Source: Treponema sp.
Lineage (GTDB): Bacteria; Spirochaetota; Spirochaetia; Treponematales; Breznakiellaceae
Reading direction: 5' to 3'
Assembly: GCA_031256445.1 (NCBI GenBank)
Contig: JAIRQN010000039.1
Span: 1-53,125, forward strand
DNA: 53,125 bases
Of the stretch, positions 1 to 9,103 are shown piece after piece (the stretch's first letter is position 1; each line of letters opens with the position of its first letter). The notes below the pieces were generated by a model, which had not been told where the DNA came from, searched no databases, and worked only from the letters and a program-made list of their open reading frames with translations. A program made the position numbers and the translations under genes.

Positions 1-2
1 GA

Positions 3-554
3 ACAGTTTTGGAGACTGTTAAATCCGTAATGCTGAGGGGCGGGAGCCTTGTGTCGTGCATTTTTCTATACGTTCTCTGCCGTCAGGTCAGCCTTTTGAT
101 TTTGCGTTTGCCTTTCAGAAGGACAGTAACCGCTTCCTCCGGAACCGGCGCTTTTAAAACTCCTTCACATGAAAACTACACACTGGCGTTTTTTCACGTG
201 AACCCCATAATGATATGGGTCTTTTCAGCTGCTCTTCTTCTGGTTGTTCTGACAAGAATTTTAAGGATGCAAATTCCTGAAATTATCCTCTGGAATATCC
301 TGGTACTTTGCGTTATTCTGTATCTTGCTCAGGGATTGGGTATAATACAATTTTTGCTTTCCCGATCTTCGTTGTCCCCCTTCCTGAAGCTGGCTTTGAC
401 ATTATTAATGGTTTTTCTTTTATTCAGTCCTTTCCTGAATATGCTGCTTCTGGGAGGATTTTTCATTCTGGGAATCATTGAAAACTGGGTGCCTTTGCGG
501 GTACTTAAAAAGAACGCGCCGCCTTCAACTCCGGAGGCCGGTGATGACGTATAA
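3..554 (+). CDS. DUF2232 (YybS-like) integral membrane protein, 5' end cut off
   Basis: The reading frame is open from the window edge, so the true start lies upstream; an internal ATG at 30 is only a fallback start. The visible part is strongly hydrophobic with about four or five membrane segments. It ends in a short basic, polar tail (VLKKNAPP...). The pattern of an aromatic-rich helix, a helix with NILVLCVILYLAQGLGI, then a paired hydrophobic helix ending GIIENWVPLR resembles the C-terminal half of the DUF2232/YybS family. In Bacillus, yybS sits just upstream of gdpP, rplI and the replicative helicase gene; here rplI follows 17 nt after the stop, which fits that context without gdpP. Function is unknown. 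Family assignment is moderately sure. Confidence 0.6.
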   Translation, partial: TVLETVKSVMLRGGSLVSCIFLYVLCRQVSLLILRLPFRRTVTASSGTGAFKTPSHENYTLAFFHVNPIMIWVFSAALLLVVLTRILRMQIPEIILWNILVLCVILYLAQGLGIIQFLLSRSSLSPFLKLALTLLMVFLLFSPFLNMLLLGGFFILGIIENWVPLRVLKKNAPPSTPEAGDDV

Positions 555-571
555 ACATAAGGAGCTTGTGT

Positions 572-1189
572 ATGAAGGTTATTTTGAACAAGGATCTTGC
601 GACCCTCGGTGAAGAGGGAGACGTTAAAGATGTGGCTAAAGGTTATGCGCGTAATTATCTTTTCCCCAGAGGAATTGCTCTTCCCTATACGCCGGGGATG
701 ATAAAAATAATTGAAGGACGCAGGGCGGAAATTGAAGCCCGTAAAGAACAGAAGCGCAAAGACGCAATGGGGCTTAGGGAAAAACTGGAAAATCTTGAGC
801 TTTCCATTACCATGCCCGCAGGAGCAAACGGCAGGCTGTATGGCGCGGTCACAACCCAGACAATCGCCGATGAATTATCCAAAAACGGTTTCCAGGTTGA
901 ACGCAAGCGTATAGAACTTTCCGGAACAGGTTTTAAAAGCGTTGGCAAATACAGGGCGGCAATTAAACTATACGAAAATCAATCGGCGGAAATAATTATT
1001 AATATTTTGGCGCAGGTGATAAAAACTGAAACCCCCGCGCAGAGTAAACCGGCAAGGCGGAGAAGAGAAGACGCGAAACAGGATGCGGCGCATCAGGCGG
1101 ATGAAGCCGCAGGAACAGACGCGAATCCCCCTGAAACCGCAAATGCGCAACAGGACGCAATTGAAGCTGCCGTGACGCAAGACTCTTAA
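572..1189 (+). CDS. rplI: 50S ribosomal protein L9, with C-terminal extension
   Basis: L9 binds 23S rRNA near the base of the L1 stalk and protrudes from the large subunit. The N-terminal domain is unmistakable: MKVILNKDLATLGEEGDVKD, then GYARNYLFPRGIA. The long connecting helix (about residues 45-75) and the C-terminal RNA-binding domain (to about residue 150) follow. The ATG at 572 is chosen over a TTG at 566 because AAGGAG at 559-564 is correctly spaced and the family begins MKV. At 205 residues it is about 55 longer than the usual L9. The extra tail, from about residue 152, is low-complexity and rich in Ala, Gln, Glu and Asp after a basic RRRR patch. It lies just upstream of dnaB, a common bacterial pairing. 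Confidence 0.96.
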   Translation: MKVILNKDLATLGEEGDVKDVAKGYARNYLFPRGIALPYTPGMIKIIEGRRAEIEARKEQKRKDAMGLREKLENLELSITMPAGANGRLYGAVTTQTIADELSKNGFQVERKRIELSGTGFKSVGKYRAAIKLYENQSAEIIINILAQVIKTETPAQSKPARRRREDAKQDAAHQADEAAGTDANPPETANAQQDAIEAAVTQDS

Positions 1190-1212
1190 CCAGAACCGGA
1201 TTTACTGCTTAT

Positions 1213-2574
1213 ATGGCTCAAACAGTATTTGCGCGTGATAAAACTCCTCCGCATGATGATGAGCTTGAAAGAGCGACGCTCGGCAGCGTTCTGGAAGATT
1301 CTGAAGCGCTTGCCGCGGCAATTCAGGCGCATTTGCGTCCGGAAGATTTTTACTCACGCGCAAATCAAAGGATATTTGAAGCGATAAAAAGCCTTGATGA
1401 CAAAGGCGGGCTTCGTCCCGATATTCAGACAGTTGTTCAGGAGTTAAAACGCCTTGGCAAGCTGGATGAAGCCGGCGGCGCTTCGTATGTTTCAGGCCTT
1501 ACAACCGTGATTCCTTCCAGCGCCAACATTGATTATTACGCGCAAATGGTAAAAAACTACTCGCTGAAACGTTCTCTTTTAAAAGTTGCTTCCCAGATTG
1601 GCGTAAAGGCATATGACGAGTCAAAAGATTCCAGAGAGGTTTTGGAGGAAGTGCAGCAGATTATTTTTGAGCTTACAGATGATCGTCAGGTTATTTCGGC
1701 CAGAAAAATAAGCGACGTGTTGAAGGAGACAATTGATATAATCGATCACGCACGGAAAACAAAGAATCCCATTACCGGCATTTCTTCCGGTTTTGACAAG
1801 CTGGATCAATTGACATCGGGCTTTCAGCGCGATGAGTTTATAATACTGGGAGCCAGGCCGTCTGTCGGTAAAACCGCGCTTGCGCTGAATATGGCCGCTC
1901 ATATCGCTTTTCATAAAAAAATACCGGCGGCCTTTTTCTCGCTGGAAATGTCAGGTATCGCGCTTGTACAGCGCCTGATAAGCAGCGAAGCGGTAGTTCA
2001 GGCTCAGAACCTGCGAAGCGGATATTTAAGCGGCAGCGATTATAAAAAAATTGTCGACAGTATGGGTATTATTTACGATACGCCGTTTTACATTATAGAC
2101 ATGCCCAATATGAAACTATTGGATCTCCGCGCCCAGGCGCGCAAACAGCGTTCACAGCAAAATGTGGAAATCATTTTTATTGATTACCTTGGGCTGATTG
2201 CTCATGAAAACAGCTCTCTTCCCCGGTATGAGCAGATTTCTGAAATTTCCCGCTCATTGAAAAGCCTTGCAAGGGAATTGCATATTCCTGTAGTTGTTCT
2301 TTGCCAGCTTAACCGCGACGCTCAATGGGAAACGCCGACTTTGGCGAATTTAAGGGATTCGGGGTCAATAGAGCAGGATGCGGATTTGGTTTTATTCCTT
2401 AACCGGGAGCCGCCAAAAAAGAACAAGAAGGATAAAGATGAGGAAAACCAGGCGCCGCTTGATGTAGTTCCGACAGATTTAATTATTGCCAAACAGCGAA
2501 ACGGCCCGATCGGAGCTGTAAAACTGCTGTTTGAATCCAAAGTAGCCAGATTTTTGCCTGTAGCAAAAGAATAA
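1213..2574 (+). CDS. dnaB: Replicative DNA helicase DnaB
   Basis: Hexameric 5'-3' helicase that unwinds DNA at the replication fork and interacts with primase. An N-terminal DnaB domain occupies about residues 15-115 (DDELERATLGSVLED). A linker helix leads into the RecA-like ATPase core. The Walker A motif GARPSVGKTALALNMA is at about 213-228, followed by FFSLEM. The Walker B region IIFIDYLGLI is at about 322-331. The arginine-finger region LRDSGSIEQDADLVLFL is near 380-396. At 453 residues it has normal family length and shows no intein. It starts 23 nt after rplI, probably in the same transcript. No clear Shine-Dalgarno precedes the ATG. Confidence 0.97.
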   Translation: MAQTVFARDKTPPHDDELERATLGSVLEDSEALAAAIQAHLRPEDFYSRANQRIFEAIKSLDDKGGLRPDIQTVVQELKRLGKLDEAGGASYVSGLTTVIPSSANIDYYAQMVKNYSLKRSLLKVASQIGVKAYDESKDSREVLEEVQQIIFELTDDRQVISARKISDVLKETIDIIDHARKTKNPITGISSGFDKLDQLTSGFQRDEFIILGARPSVGKTALALNMAAHIAFHKKIPAAFFSLEMSGIALVQRLISSEAVVQAQNLRSGYLSGSDYKKIVDSMGIIYDTPFYIIDMPNMKLLDLRAQARKQRSQQNVEIIFIDYLGLIAHENSSLPRYEQISEISRSLKSLARELHIPVVVLCQLNRDAQWETPTLANLRDSGSIEQDADLVLFLNREPPKKNKKDKDEENQAPLDVVPTDLIIAKQRNGPIGAVKLLFESKVARFLPVAKE

Positions 2575-2604
2575 ACCAAAAATCCAATAAACCTTAAAAA
2601 CTTC

Positions 2605-2633
2605 TTGATTTTTTTTTTGGAATTTTATATAAT
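2605..2633 (+). promoter_or_regulatory. Sigma-70-type promoter for the ComFB-like gene
   Basis: TTGATT at 2605-2610, a 17-nt T-rich spacer, and a consensus TATAAT at 2628-2633. Initiation would fall near 2640, which excludes an ATG at 2638 and supports the ATG at 2653, preceded by GGGGG at 2644-2648. Confidence 0.65.
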
Positions 2634-2652
2634 AAATATGTCTGGGGGATAT

Positions 2653-2949
2653 ATGGCTTTTATTGATGAGTATAATTTTGAATTACTGAAAAACGAAGCT
2701 GAAAAACTTGTTATTAACGAAGTTGAGCAGCAGTTTGCTTCAGAATCGGAAGATGTTTGCCGGTGTAATGAATGTATAGTTGACATCGCGGCTATGGCGC
2801 TTAATTCTGTTAAGCCGTTGTACCGTTTTTCGCTATTGGGAACCCTTTACGCTTCACAGGCCATGACAGAGAATTCATACGCCGCAAGTGTCAAGCAAGC
2901 GGTGGCTCAGGCAATCAAAAAAGTAAAGCAAAATCCGGGGCATGAATAA
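2653..2949 (+). CDS. comFB: ComFB-family small protein
   Basis: A 98-residue protein with the ComFB pattern: an amphipathic helix (NFELLKNEAEKLVINEVEQQ), then a Cys cluster CRCNECIVDIAAMALN, then KPLYRFS. Cys36, Cys38 and Cys41 could bind a metal. ComFB is encoded in the Bacillus competence operon and occurs widely in spirochetes and cyanobacteria. Some cyanobacterial members are reported to bind cyclic dinucleotides, but nothing here shows the ligand. The start at 2653 rests on GGGGG just upstream and on the promoter placement. The gene is separately promoted after dnaB and converges on the next gene with an 8-nt gap and no visible terminator. Confidence 0.75.
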   Translation: MAFIDEYNFELLKNEAEKLVINEVEQQFASESEDVCRCNECIVDIAAMALNSVKPLYRFSLLGTLYASQAMTENSYAASVKQAVAQAIKKVKQNPGHE

Positions 2950-2957
2950 TTAATTTT

Positions 2958-4940
2958 CTATGAAAACCCGCCCGAGACTTCTCTTGCGCCGGTTCTCAGT
3001 ATCCACCTGTTCCCGTATGTTTTAAAGACAGCAAGTAATTTTCCTGATGTATTTTCATGCCAGCAGATGCTTCCTTCGCTGTCCAAAGATATAATATATT
3101 CCTCGCATCCAATTAACCTGACAGGCAGACCGGGCGATCTTTCAAAATTTACCGTTTCCTCAGAATAAATAGCCGCTCCCTGTCCGCCGCAGACTATTGC
3201 CGGGTTTCCTTTGGAATGAGTGATTGACAAAAGGATATCCTCTCCCGGGTATTCAAGTATTTTTCGGGGTGCTTCGCCGCCCGGTGCGGCGGAAACAGCG
3301 TATACGGCTGTTTTTGTTATTTCATTGTCCCGCTCTACTGCCGCAGCGTAAATTTCTGACGGCACGATGTGCCCTGCGGGCGCGGTATACGCCATTATTC
3401 CAGCCTGCGCGCGCGCGCCTGCCGCTACGGGAACTGTTTCTCCTGTTTTATGATTTACAATAAGAAACGGACTGTTTCCCCTCATTACGCTGCGGCAGAT
3501 TATTATCCTCTGGCTGTCAATAAAAGCCGCGTCTATGGCTCCAACCGAGGAGAATGAAAATCCTTTCTTTGCGTTTCCGTAGCTGCTGACAGATACATTG
3601 CCTGCGTTGTCAAGAACAAGAATCATTTTATCCATCATGGAAATTGAACGTATCGGGTAACGTTCAAGCAGAAAGTTCAATTTGTATTCATCAATTGAAT
3701 GATCTGAGTTGACGATTTCCGGGAAATACCTTATATTCGCGTTTTGCCATAAAATAAATTTATTTAACCGCTGCGCTCTGCCGGAATTGTCAGGCAGAAC
3801 AGGTATTGCCGTGATTTTGTTATAACCGTTTTTTATTTTCGTTGTTATATTCCGCGTTCTTTCCAGCAAACGGTAATCCAGCGGAAGAAAAAACATATTA
3901 CTTTGCTCTGTAAGAACTGCGATACTTGAATCTGATACCGCTATTTCCGTTATATGCGTCTGATGTTCATGCTCCATAACAATGATTTTTCCTGATTTGT
4001 CAATCAGATAGATATTGCCGTTTGATGCCGCAAGCGCGGCATTTTCGTTAAACGCAATTGATTTAACAGGATTTCCCGGAGGAATGTTGTACTCATTATG
4101 AATTTCCATAATGCCTGCGCTGTCAACGGAAAATTCATATAGTTCGTTTTTATCATTGTTAAAATAAAAAAATCCTTCGCCGGCGGAACATAACAGGGCG
4201 CTATTTTTTAATTCTTCAATGCAATCCAGAACCGCGCCGGAAGAGGCGTCAACCAGCAATAAACCCTCCCAGTTAATTCCTGCAATAAAACGGTTGTTTC
4301 CGAAAATAATAGGTTTTAATATGCTGCCGGGAGCCTGAAAACATCCGGTTACAGAAGCCGAATTTATATCAACATACAGAATCTGCCCCTCTGGCTGCGA
4401 AAAATCCTCATGTTCCATCTGGTAAATCAGCATATTCCGTTCAGCTCTGCCTGTAGCCGCCAATGTGACGAAACCGGCAGGAATATCGGGAACTGTTTTA
4501 ATCTCCCCGGTAACGGAATCGAGCAGCGCAAGATGCTTGCCGTCAAAGCCGGCAGCAATAATAAAGCTGCCGCCGGCGGAATAATTAATGTAGTTAACCG
4601 GTTCTTTGGAATTAACTGAAAATATTTTTTCCATGGAGATATAATTCCACACAGAAAGCCTGTAATCGTCAATGCCGGCCGCTTCTACAATGCAAAGTTC
4701 CTCTTTGGACGGGTTTTTAATCATCATTTGTATTTTGTAGGGTGTAAGCTGAAAACGCCTTGCGTTTTTTTCCGCAGGATTCCAGATTTCAATAAAACCG
4801 TCTTCCGCTGAACTTATAAATGAATTACCGCCGCTTATTAAAGACGTTATCGCCGCCCTGTGCCCGTTACCGGTATCAAGAGCAGGAAGAGACGAAGAGA
4901 ATAATGCCAAAAGAATACAATATATAAATCTCTTTATCAT
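2958..4940 (-). CDS. Secreted WD40-like beta-propeller protein
   Basis: A 660-residue protein starting with a signal peptide (MIKRFIYCILLALFSSSLPA, probable cleavage after residue 20). It has no lipobox, so it is probably periplasmic. Repeated segments of about 40 residues resemble WD40 or quinoprotein blades: GHRAAITSLISGGNSFISSAEDGFIEIW near the N terminus, then repeated phrases of the type IAGINWEGLLLVDASSGAVLDC. Two consecutive propellers are plausible for this length. No catalytic motif is visible. Its ATG overlaps the rseP stop codon as ATGA, so the two are probably translationally coupled and made together. That suggests an envelope-related role, but this is inference. The exact function is unknown. 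Confidence 0.7.
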   Translation of the reverse strand: MIKRFIYCILLALFSSSLPALDTGNGHRAAITSLISGGNSFISSAEDGFIEIWNPAEKNARRFQLTPYKIQMMIKNPSKEELCIVEAAGIDDYRLSVWNYISMEKIFSVNSKEPVNYINYSAGGSFIIAAGFDGKHLALLDSVTGEIKTVPDIPAGFVTLAATGRAERNMLIYQMEHEDFSQPEGQILYVDINSASVTGCFQAPGSILKPIIFGNNRFIAGINWEGLLLVDASSGAVLDCIEELKNSALLCSAGEGFFYFNNDKNELYEFSVDSAGIMEIHNEYNIPPGNPVKSIAFNENAALAASNGNIYLIDKSGKIIVMEHEHQTHITEIAVSDSSIAVLTEQSNMFFLPLDYRLLERTRNITTKIKNGYNKITAIPVLPDNSGRAQRLNKFILWQNANIRYFPEIVNSDHSIDEYKLNFLLERYPIRSISMMDKMILVLDNAGNVSVSSYGNAKKGFSFSSVGAIDAAFIDSQRIIICRSVMRGNSPFLIVNHKTGETVPVAAGARAQAGIMAYTAPAGHIVPSEIYAAAVERDNEITKTAVYAVSAAPGGEAPRKILEYPGEDILLSITHSKGNPAIVCGGQGAAIYSEETVNFERSPGLPVRLIGCEEYIISLDSEGSICWHENTSGKLLAVFKTYGNRWILRTGAREVSGGFS

Positions 4941-6283
4941 CGGCGGACAAAATACATTATATCTCCAAAAACCGCGAATATCATCAATCCAAAAATTATT
5001 ACCATACCGCAGGTTTGAAAAATTGAGATTGCTTTTGGATGCGCGGGTTTTCTGCGTATTAGTTCAACAAGGAAGAGGATAATCATGCCTCCGTCAAGAA
5101 TTGGAAGGGGAAGCAAATTCATCACGCAGAGGGCTATTGATATAAGTGCGATAAAATCAACAGAGGAGCGCAGTCCAATTCCGAGTCCCTGTTCAAAGCC
5201 CTGCGCTGCCATATCTCCCATCATGTATGTTATGCGCATTGGACCAGATACGGCCTGTGTCAGATCGATCCCCATAAAAAGAAGTTTGAGGCTTTTTACG
5301 GAAACAACAAGCGTTTTGTAACCTTCTTTAATGCCTTTTCCAATCGCTCCGGGAACAGAAAGATTTGGAGTGCGGTAATGAATTGAAGCCCAGGAAAAAC
5401 CGGGATCGTTTTCATAATCCGGCATTTTTATTTCTGTCTGTTTTTTAAAACCGTTTCTTTCATATTCAAGGAGAAGCGTATCTGAGCGTTCTTCCGCCGC
5501 CTTCATGAAATCCAGGCTGTAGCGGACAGGAATGCCGTTAGCTGCGGTAATTCTGTCGCCTGGCAAAAGTCCGGCAAGCTGGGCAGGACTGCCTTCCCTG
5601 ATATTGCCGATTACAGGATCAGTCCAGAAATATACGCCGATTTTTCCGGCTCCTGTCGATTTATCCAATGACGGCGTAACCGAAAGACGCATTATTTCAC
5701 CGTCACGGTCAACTGTAACAGAAAGATTTTTTTCCGGGTTTAAGGCGATATTTTCCTGTACTTCATGATAATAAGAAATATTTTTACCGGAGATTTCTAT
5801 TATTCTGTCGCCTGTTTTTAAACCGGCCGCGTCGGCGGGATATTGCCCTTCTGTTATATCTGAAGCAAGAATAATTCTGTTGCTTAAGGTGTTAATCTCA
5901 AAGCCAATACCCCATATCAAAGAGAGTAAAATAACGGCAAATAACAAATTGAAAAACGGGCCGCCGAAGGAAACAATTATTCTTGATAAAGGGCTGGAGG
6001 CAAGATAAGAGCCTTTTTCGCTCTTGATGCCGTTGCGCATATTTTCCCATGCCGCTTTGTAATCGGATTCATCCTTCATTTTGCAGTATCCGCCCACCGG
6101 GAACATCCCAAGCCTGTATTCAACTTTTCCGATTTTCTTTTTTAATATTGGATTTCCCCATCCGATTGAAAATGCTTCCACATCGATTCCAACAAGTCGC
6201 GCGGCCAAAAAATGCCCCAGTTCGTGAATAAATACGACAACCCCAAGACCGATAAGGCCGAGTAAAATTTTTAGTATTAACAT
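4937..6283 (-). CDS. rseP: Site-2 intramembrane zinc metalloprotease RseP
   Basis: Inner-membrane S2P protease that cleaves membrane-anchored anti-sigma factors and remnant signal peptides. The zinc ligands are in HELGH at residues 20-24 in the first membrane segment. The third ligand region is LLPLPILDGG near the C terminus. Two PDZ domains lie between, at about residues 125-205 and 210-290 (for example PADAAGLKTGDRIIEISG and GSPAQLAGLLPGDRITAANG). At 448 residues it matches the Escherichia coli length. AAGGA precedes the ATG. It is the distal part of the rpsB-to-dxr cluster, an arrangement conserved in many bacteria including treponemes. Confidence 0.95.
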   Translation of the reverse strand: MLILKILLGLIGLGVVVFIHELGHFLAARLVGIDVEAFSIGWGNPILKKKIGKVEYRLGMFPVGGYCKMKDESDYKAAWENMRNGIKSEKGSYLASSPLSRIIVSFGGPFFNLLFAVILLSLIWGIGFEINTLSNRIILASDITEGQYPADAAGLKTGDRIIEISGKNISYYHEVQENIALNPEKNLSVTVDRDGEIMRLSVTPSLDKSTGAGKIGVYFWTDPVIGNIREGSPAQLAGLLPGDRITAANGIPVRYSLDFMKAAEERSDTLLLEYERNGFKKQTEIKMPDYENDPGFSWASIHYRTPNLSVPGAIGKGIKEGYKTLVVSVKSLKLLFMGIDLTQAVSGPMRITYMMGDMAAQGFEQGLGIGLRSSVDFIALISIALCVMNLLPLPILDGGMIILFLVELIRRKPAHPKAISIFQTCGMVIIFGLMIFAVFGDIMYFVRR

Positions 6284-6317
6284 ATTTTTCCTTGTTTTAT
6301 TATATCATATTGGTAAT

Positions 6318-7463
6318 TCAGAGACTAGAGAGCGCGGAACAGGATTCTTTTATGAAAATATCCGCCTTTATACGGGCATCCGCGTCCGCTTTAAGGATTG
6401 TTTCAAGAGTTTGAGCCTCGTTTGCCCAATCCGCCTGAAGGACTTGTTCTGTTACGCGAGGAATATCAGTAAATCTGATTTTTTTCTCAAGAAATGCGGC
6501 TACAGCCGTTTCGTTGGCGGCATTGTAAGCACAGGGGTAAAGGCCATTTTTCCTTACAGCTTCCTCCGCGAGACGCAGCATGGGGAATTTATTAAAATCC
6601 GGTTTTTCAAATTCCAGCTTTAAACAGTCAAAATCAAGCGGCTGTAAATCTGAAGGCGCGTTTTGAGGCCAATACAAGGCATCATGAATAGGGTGGCGCA
6701 TATCCGGTCTTGATAACTGAGCGTAAATTATTCCGTTGGAAAGCCGTATCATGGAATGGACAATGCTTTGCGGATGAATTACAACTCTGATATTATCCGG
6801 TTTCATGCCGAAAAACGCGCAGGCTTCAATTATTTCCAGTCCTTTATTGGCCATTGAAGCGGAATCGATTGTTATTTTCGGCCCCATTTTCCATGTTGGA
6901 TGGCACAGAGCGTCAGAAGGTTTTACATATTCCATTTCTTCTGCGCTTAAGTTTCTGAAAGGCCCTCCGGACGCGGTCAAGAGTATTTCTTTGACTATTT
7001 TATTCTCGTTCGGGAATCCTTGCAGCAAGTGAAAAACGGCTGAATGTTCCGAATCAACCGGAATAATTTTAACGTTTTTTTCTTTTGCGAGGCGGAAAAT
7101 CAGATTTCCGGCCATCACTATTGTTTCCTTGTTCGCGAGCGCCAGAACAGAGCCGCTTTCAATTGCGGCGGCGGAAGGTTCAAGACCTGCGGCGCCGGAT
7201 ATTCCGTTTACGGTAATATCGGCATGCGCTTCTTTAATCGCGCTGATTAAAGTTTCCTTTCCGGATGCTCCGCAAGCCAAAACGCGGACTGCTTTTGGAA
7301 ATTGTCCTGAAATTTCATCAAGCCCGCCGCGATTGCTGCGGGCCGCAAGAAGGACTACTTCAAAGTCTACGCCTGTTATTTCCGGCTTGTTACGCGATAT
7401 TATATCAATTGCGCTTGCGCCGATTGAGCCTGTCGCTCCCAGGACGGCGATTCGTTTTTTCAT
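6318..7463 (-). CDS. dxr: 1-deoxy-D-xylulose 5-phosphate reductoisomerase
   Basis: Second step of the MEP isoprenoid pathway: DXP plus NADPH gives 2-C-methyl-erythritol 4-phosphate. The N-terminal nucleotide-binding motif is GATGSIGASAIDII. NKETIVMAG, PVDSEHSA (metal and substrate region), ASGGPF and MANKGLEIIEA are all present. At 381 residues it has normal length. It begins one base inside the cdsA stop codon (TGATG), indicating translational coupling. Its products feed UppS in the same cluster, so the cluster makes the prenyl carrier lipid for the envelope. Confidence 0.97.
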   Translation of the reverse strand: MKKRIAVLGATGSIGASAIDIISRNKPEITGVDFEVVLLAARSNRGGLDEISGQFPKAVRVLACGASGKETLISAIKEAHADITVNGISGAAGLEPSAAAIESGSVLALANKETIVMAGNLIFRLAKEKNVKIIPVDSEHSAVFHLLQGFPNENKIVKEILLTASGGPFRNLSAEEMEYVKPSDALCHPTWKMGPKITIDSASMANKGLEIIEACAFFGMKPDNIRVVIHPQSIVHSMIRLSNGIIYAQLSRPDMRHPIHDALYWPQNAPSDLQPLDFDCLKLEFEKPDFNKFPMLRLAEEAVRKNGLYPCAYNAANETAVAAFLEKKIRFTDIPRVTEQVLQADWANEAQTLETILKADADARIKADIFIKESCSALSSL

Positions 7464-8335
7464 CAGGGAGTAAAAAAGAGCAGGTAAAACAGCACATAGT
7501 ACACAGGAGAAGCGAAGGCAATAGAGTCAATTGAGTCCAGGATTCCCCCTCTTCCGAACATGAGTTTCCCCGAATCTTTTACGCCGCAGCTTCTTTTCAT
7601 TGCGGACTCGGCAAGGTCACCCAATGCGGAGGCGGCAGCGGTACAGACGCCGAGAACCAATGCCTTGCAGATTAGCGTTAATATTGACGCGATTTGCGCG
7701 TTATAATAAAAAATTCCAGGAACGATTAACACGGCGCCGATTGAAACAATAATTCCTCCGGCTATCTGTCCGGCAAACCCGGCGATGCTTTTGCTCGGGC
7801 TTACGGGAATTATCCCCCGGTTACTTGCGCCAAAGAGACTGCCTGAAAGCCATGCCGCGGAATCGCTGCCCATTACAATAAGGAGAAATATTAATATTGC
7901 TCCTGAATTTTCCCAGACTGACATTTTTACAAGCCAGTACGCGAAAAATCCCGGATACGCAAGAATAAAAAAACCTCCGGCAAGCCTTTTTACGGCATTT
8001 TCGATTTTATCATGTCTGGTGAAAATTACGGACATTAATATCCAAAGAGCGCCTGTCATTATCATCATCCGGATTATCCACTCCGGCAAATTAAAGCTGA
8101 CGGTCAGTGTAATGGCTGCAGGCGGCAATGCTCCGATTATAAAAGCCTCTATCTTTGTGATATTCATGAGCTTTTTTTCAAGCATCATTGATAATTCAAT
8201 CGCGCCGACAGCGGTAAAGAGAATTACAACAATGTTTAAAGGAAGATGCCGGTAAAAAGGAAGAAAGAGAACCAATGCTATAACTGCCGGAACTCCGATT
8301 AGAAATGTTAAAAGCCGTTTTGCAATTACATTCAT
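7463..8335 (-). CDS. cdsA: Phosphatidate cytidylyltransferase
   Basis: Makes CDP-diacylglycerol from phosphatidate and CTP, the branch point for phospholipids. It has about eight hydrophobic helices and 290 residues. The C-terminal family signature is present as MKRSCGVKDSGKLMFGRGGILDSIDS, shown here as the fragments MKRSCGVKDSGK and GRGGILDSIDS. The common GHGG-LDR-DS form is altered to GRGG-LDS-DS, an unusual but conservative variant. AGGAAG is well placed before the ATG at 8335. It lies between uppS and dxr in the standard order. Confidence 0.94.
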   Translation of the reverse strand: MNVIAKRLLTFLIGVPAVIALVLFLPFYRHLPLNIVVILFTAVGAIELSMMLEKKLMNITKIEAFIIGALPPAAITLTVSFNLPEWIIRMMIMTGALWILMSVIFTRHDKIENAVKRLAGGFFILAYPGFFAYWLVKMSVWENSGAILIFLLIVMGSDSAAWLSGSLFGASNRGIIPVSPSKSIAGFAGQIAGGIIVSIGAVLIVPGIFYYNAQIASILTLICKALVLGVCTAAASALGDLAESAMKRSCGVKDSGKLMFGRGGILDSIDSIAFASPVYYVLFYLLFFTP

Positions 8336-8347
8336 TTTTCTTCCTGT

Positions 8348-9103
8348 TTATGCCGCGTCAGACGCAGTTCCGCCATACCGGCGATCGCGTTTTTTAAATT
8401 CAGCAATTGCCGTATTTAAATCTTCTTTTTCCCAATCCGGCCAGTATTTTTGCGAAATATACAATTCAGAATAGGCGCCTTCCCAAAGAAGGAAATTACT
8501 TGTCCTGTATTCGCCCGCGCTCCTGATTATTAAATCGGGATCAGGGATATCTGGATTATCAAGAAACGCTGAAATATCATCTTCGCGGATATTATTAATG
8601 GTATCACAAACAGTTGAACACCCGCCGGACGCGCATTTGTCATAAGCGAACCTGCGCATCGCGCGAACGATTTCATCTCTCCCGCCGTAATTAACCGCAA
8701 GAATAACCTGCATCCCTTTAAACTCTTTTGTGTCACTGACGGTTTGGTTAAGATCTTTCTGCACTTCCTCCGGCAGTCCGTTAATGTCTCCCGCAAGGCG
8801 GACGCGGATTTTATTGCGTCTGCTGAAATCAAGTTCTGATCTCAGGTACTGTCTGATAAGTCCCATGATAAAGCTGACCTCTTCGGCCGTGCGTTTCCAG
8901 TTTTCAGTTGAGAATGTGTAAAGTGTCAGATATTTAATCCCCAGATCGCTCGCCGCCTGGGTAATCCTCTTTGCGGCTTTTAATCCTTCAAGGTGGCCCT
9001 GAGTCCGGACAAGTCCGCGCTGCTTCGCCCAGCGGCCGTTACCGTCCATTATAATGCCGATGTGAGCCGGCGCATCCTGTAAAACCCGGGGAATATTCTC
9101 CAT
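8348..9103 (-). CDS. uppS: Undecaprenyl pyrophosphate synthase (cis-prenyltransferase)
   Basis: Condenses isopentenyl pyrophosphate onto farnesyl pyrophosphate to give the C55 carrier for peptidoglycan and other surface polymers. The catalytic loop IGIIMDGNGRWAKQRG contains Asp20. The C-terminal signature RSAGEYRTSNFLLWEGAYSE carries the IPP-binding Arg residues. It has 251 residues, normal for the family. The ATG overlaps the frr stop by one base (TAATG), so it is coupled to frr. An insertion near residues 175-185 (CASGGCSTVCD) is not typical, but it is far from the active-site motifs. Confidence 0.96.
   Translation of the reverse strand: MENIPRVLQDAPAHIGIIMDGNGRWAKQRGLVRTQGHLEGLKAAKRITQAASDLGIKYLTLYTFSTENWKRTAEEVSFIMGLIRQYLRSELDFSRRNKIRVRLAGDINGLPEEVQKDLNQTVSDTKEFKGMQVILAVNYGGRDEIVRAMRRFAYDKCASGGCSTVCDTINNIREDDISAFLDNPDIPDPDLIIRSAGEYRTSNFLLWEGAYSELYISQKYWPDWEKEDLNTAIAEFKKRDRRYGGTASDAA

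Noticed and set aside
2577-2620. Possible terminator hairpin after dnaB (CCAAAAATC and the T-run ending GG)
   Set aside because: The stem is almost only A-T pairs and the T-run is inside it; too weak to call.
2638-2652. Upstream ATG for the ComFB-like gene
   Set aside because: It lies at or before the expected transcription start from the TATAAT at 2628-2633 and lacks a Shine-Dalgarno.
3405-3421. Alternating CG run (also near 32859 and 41950)
   Set aside because: Inside coding sequence and explained by Ala/Arg codons; no evidence of a separate role.
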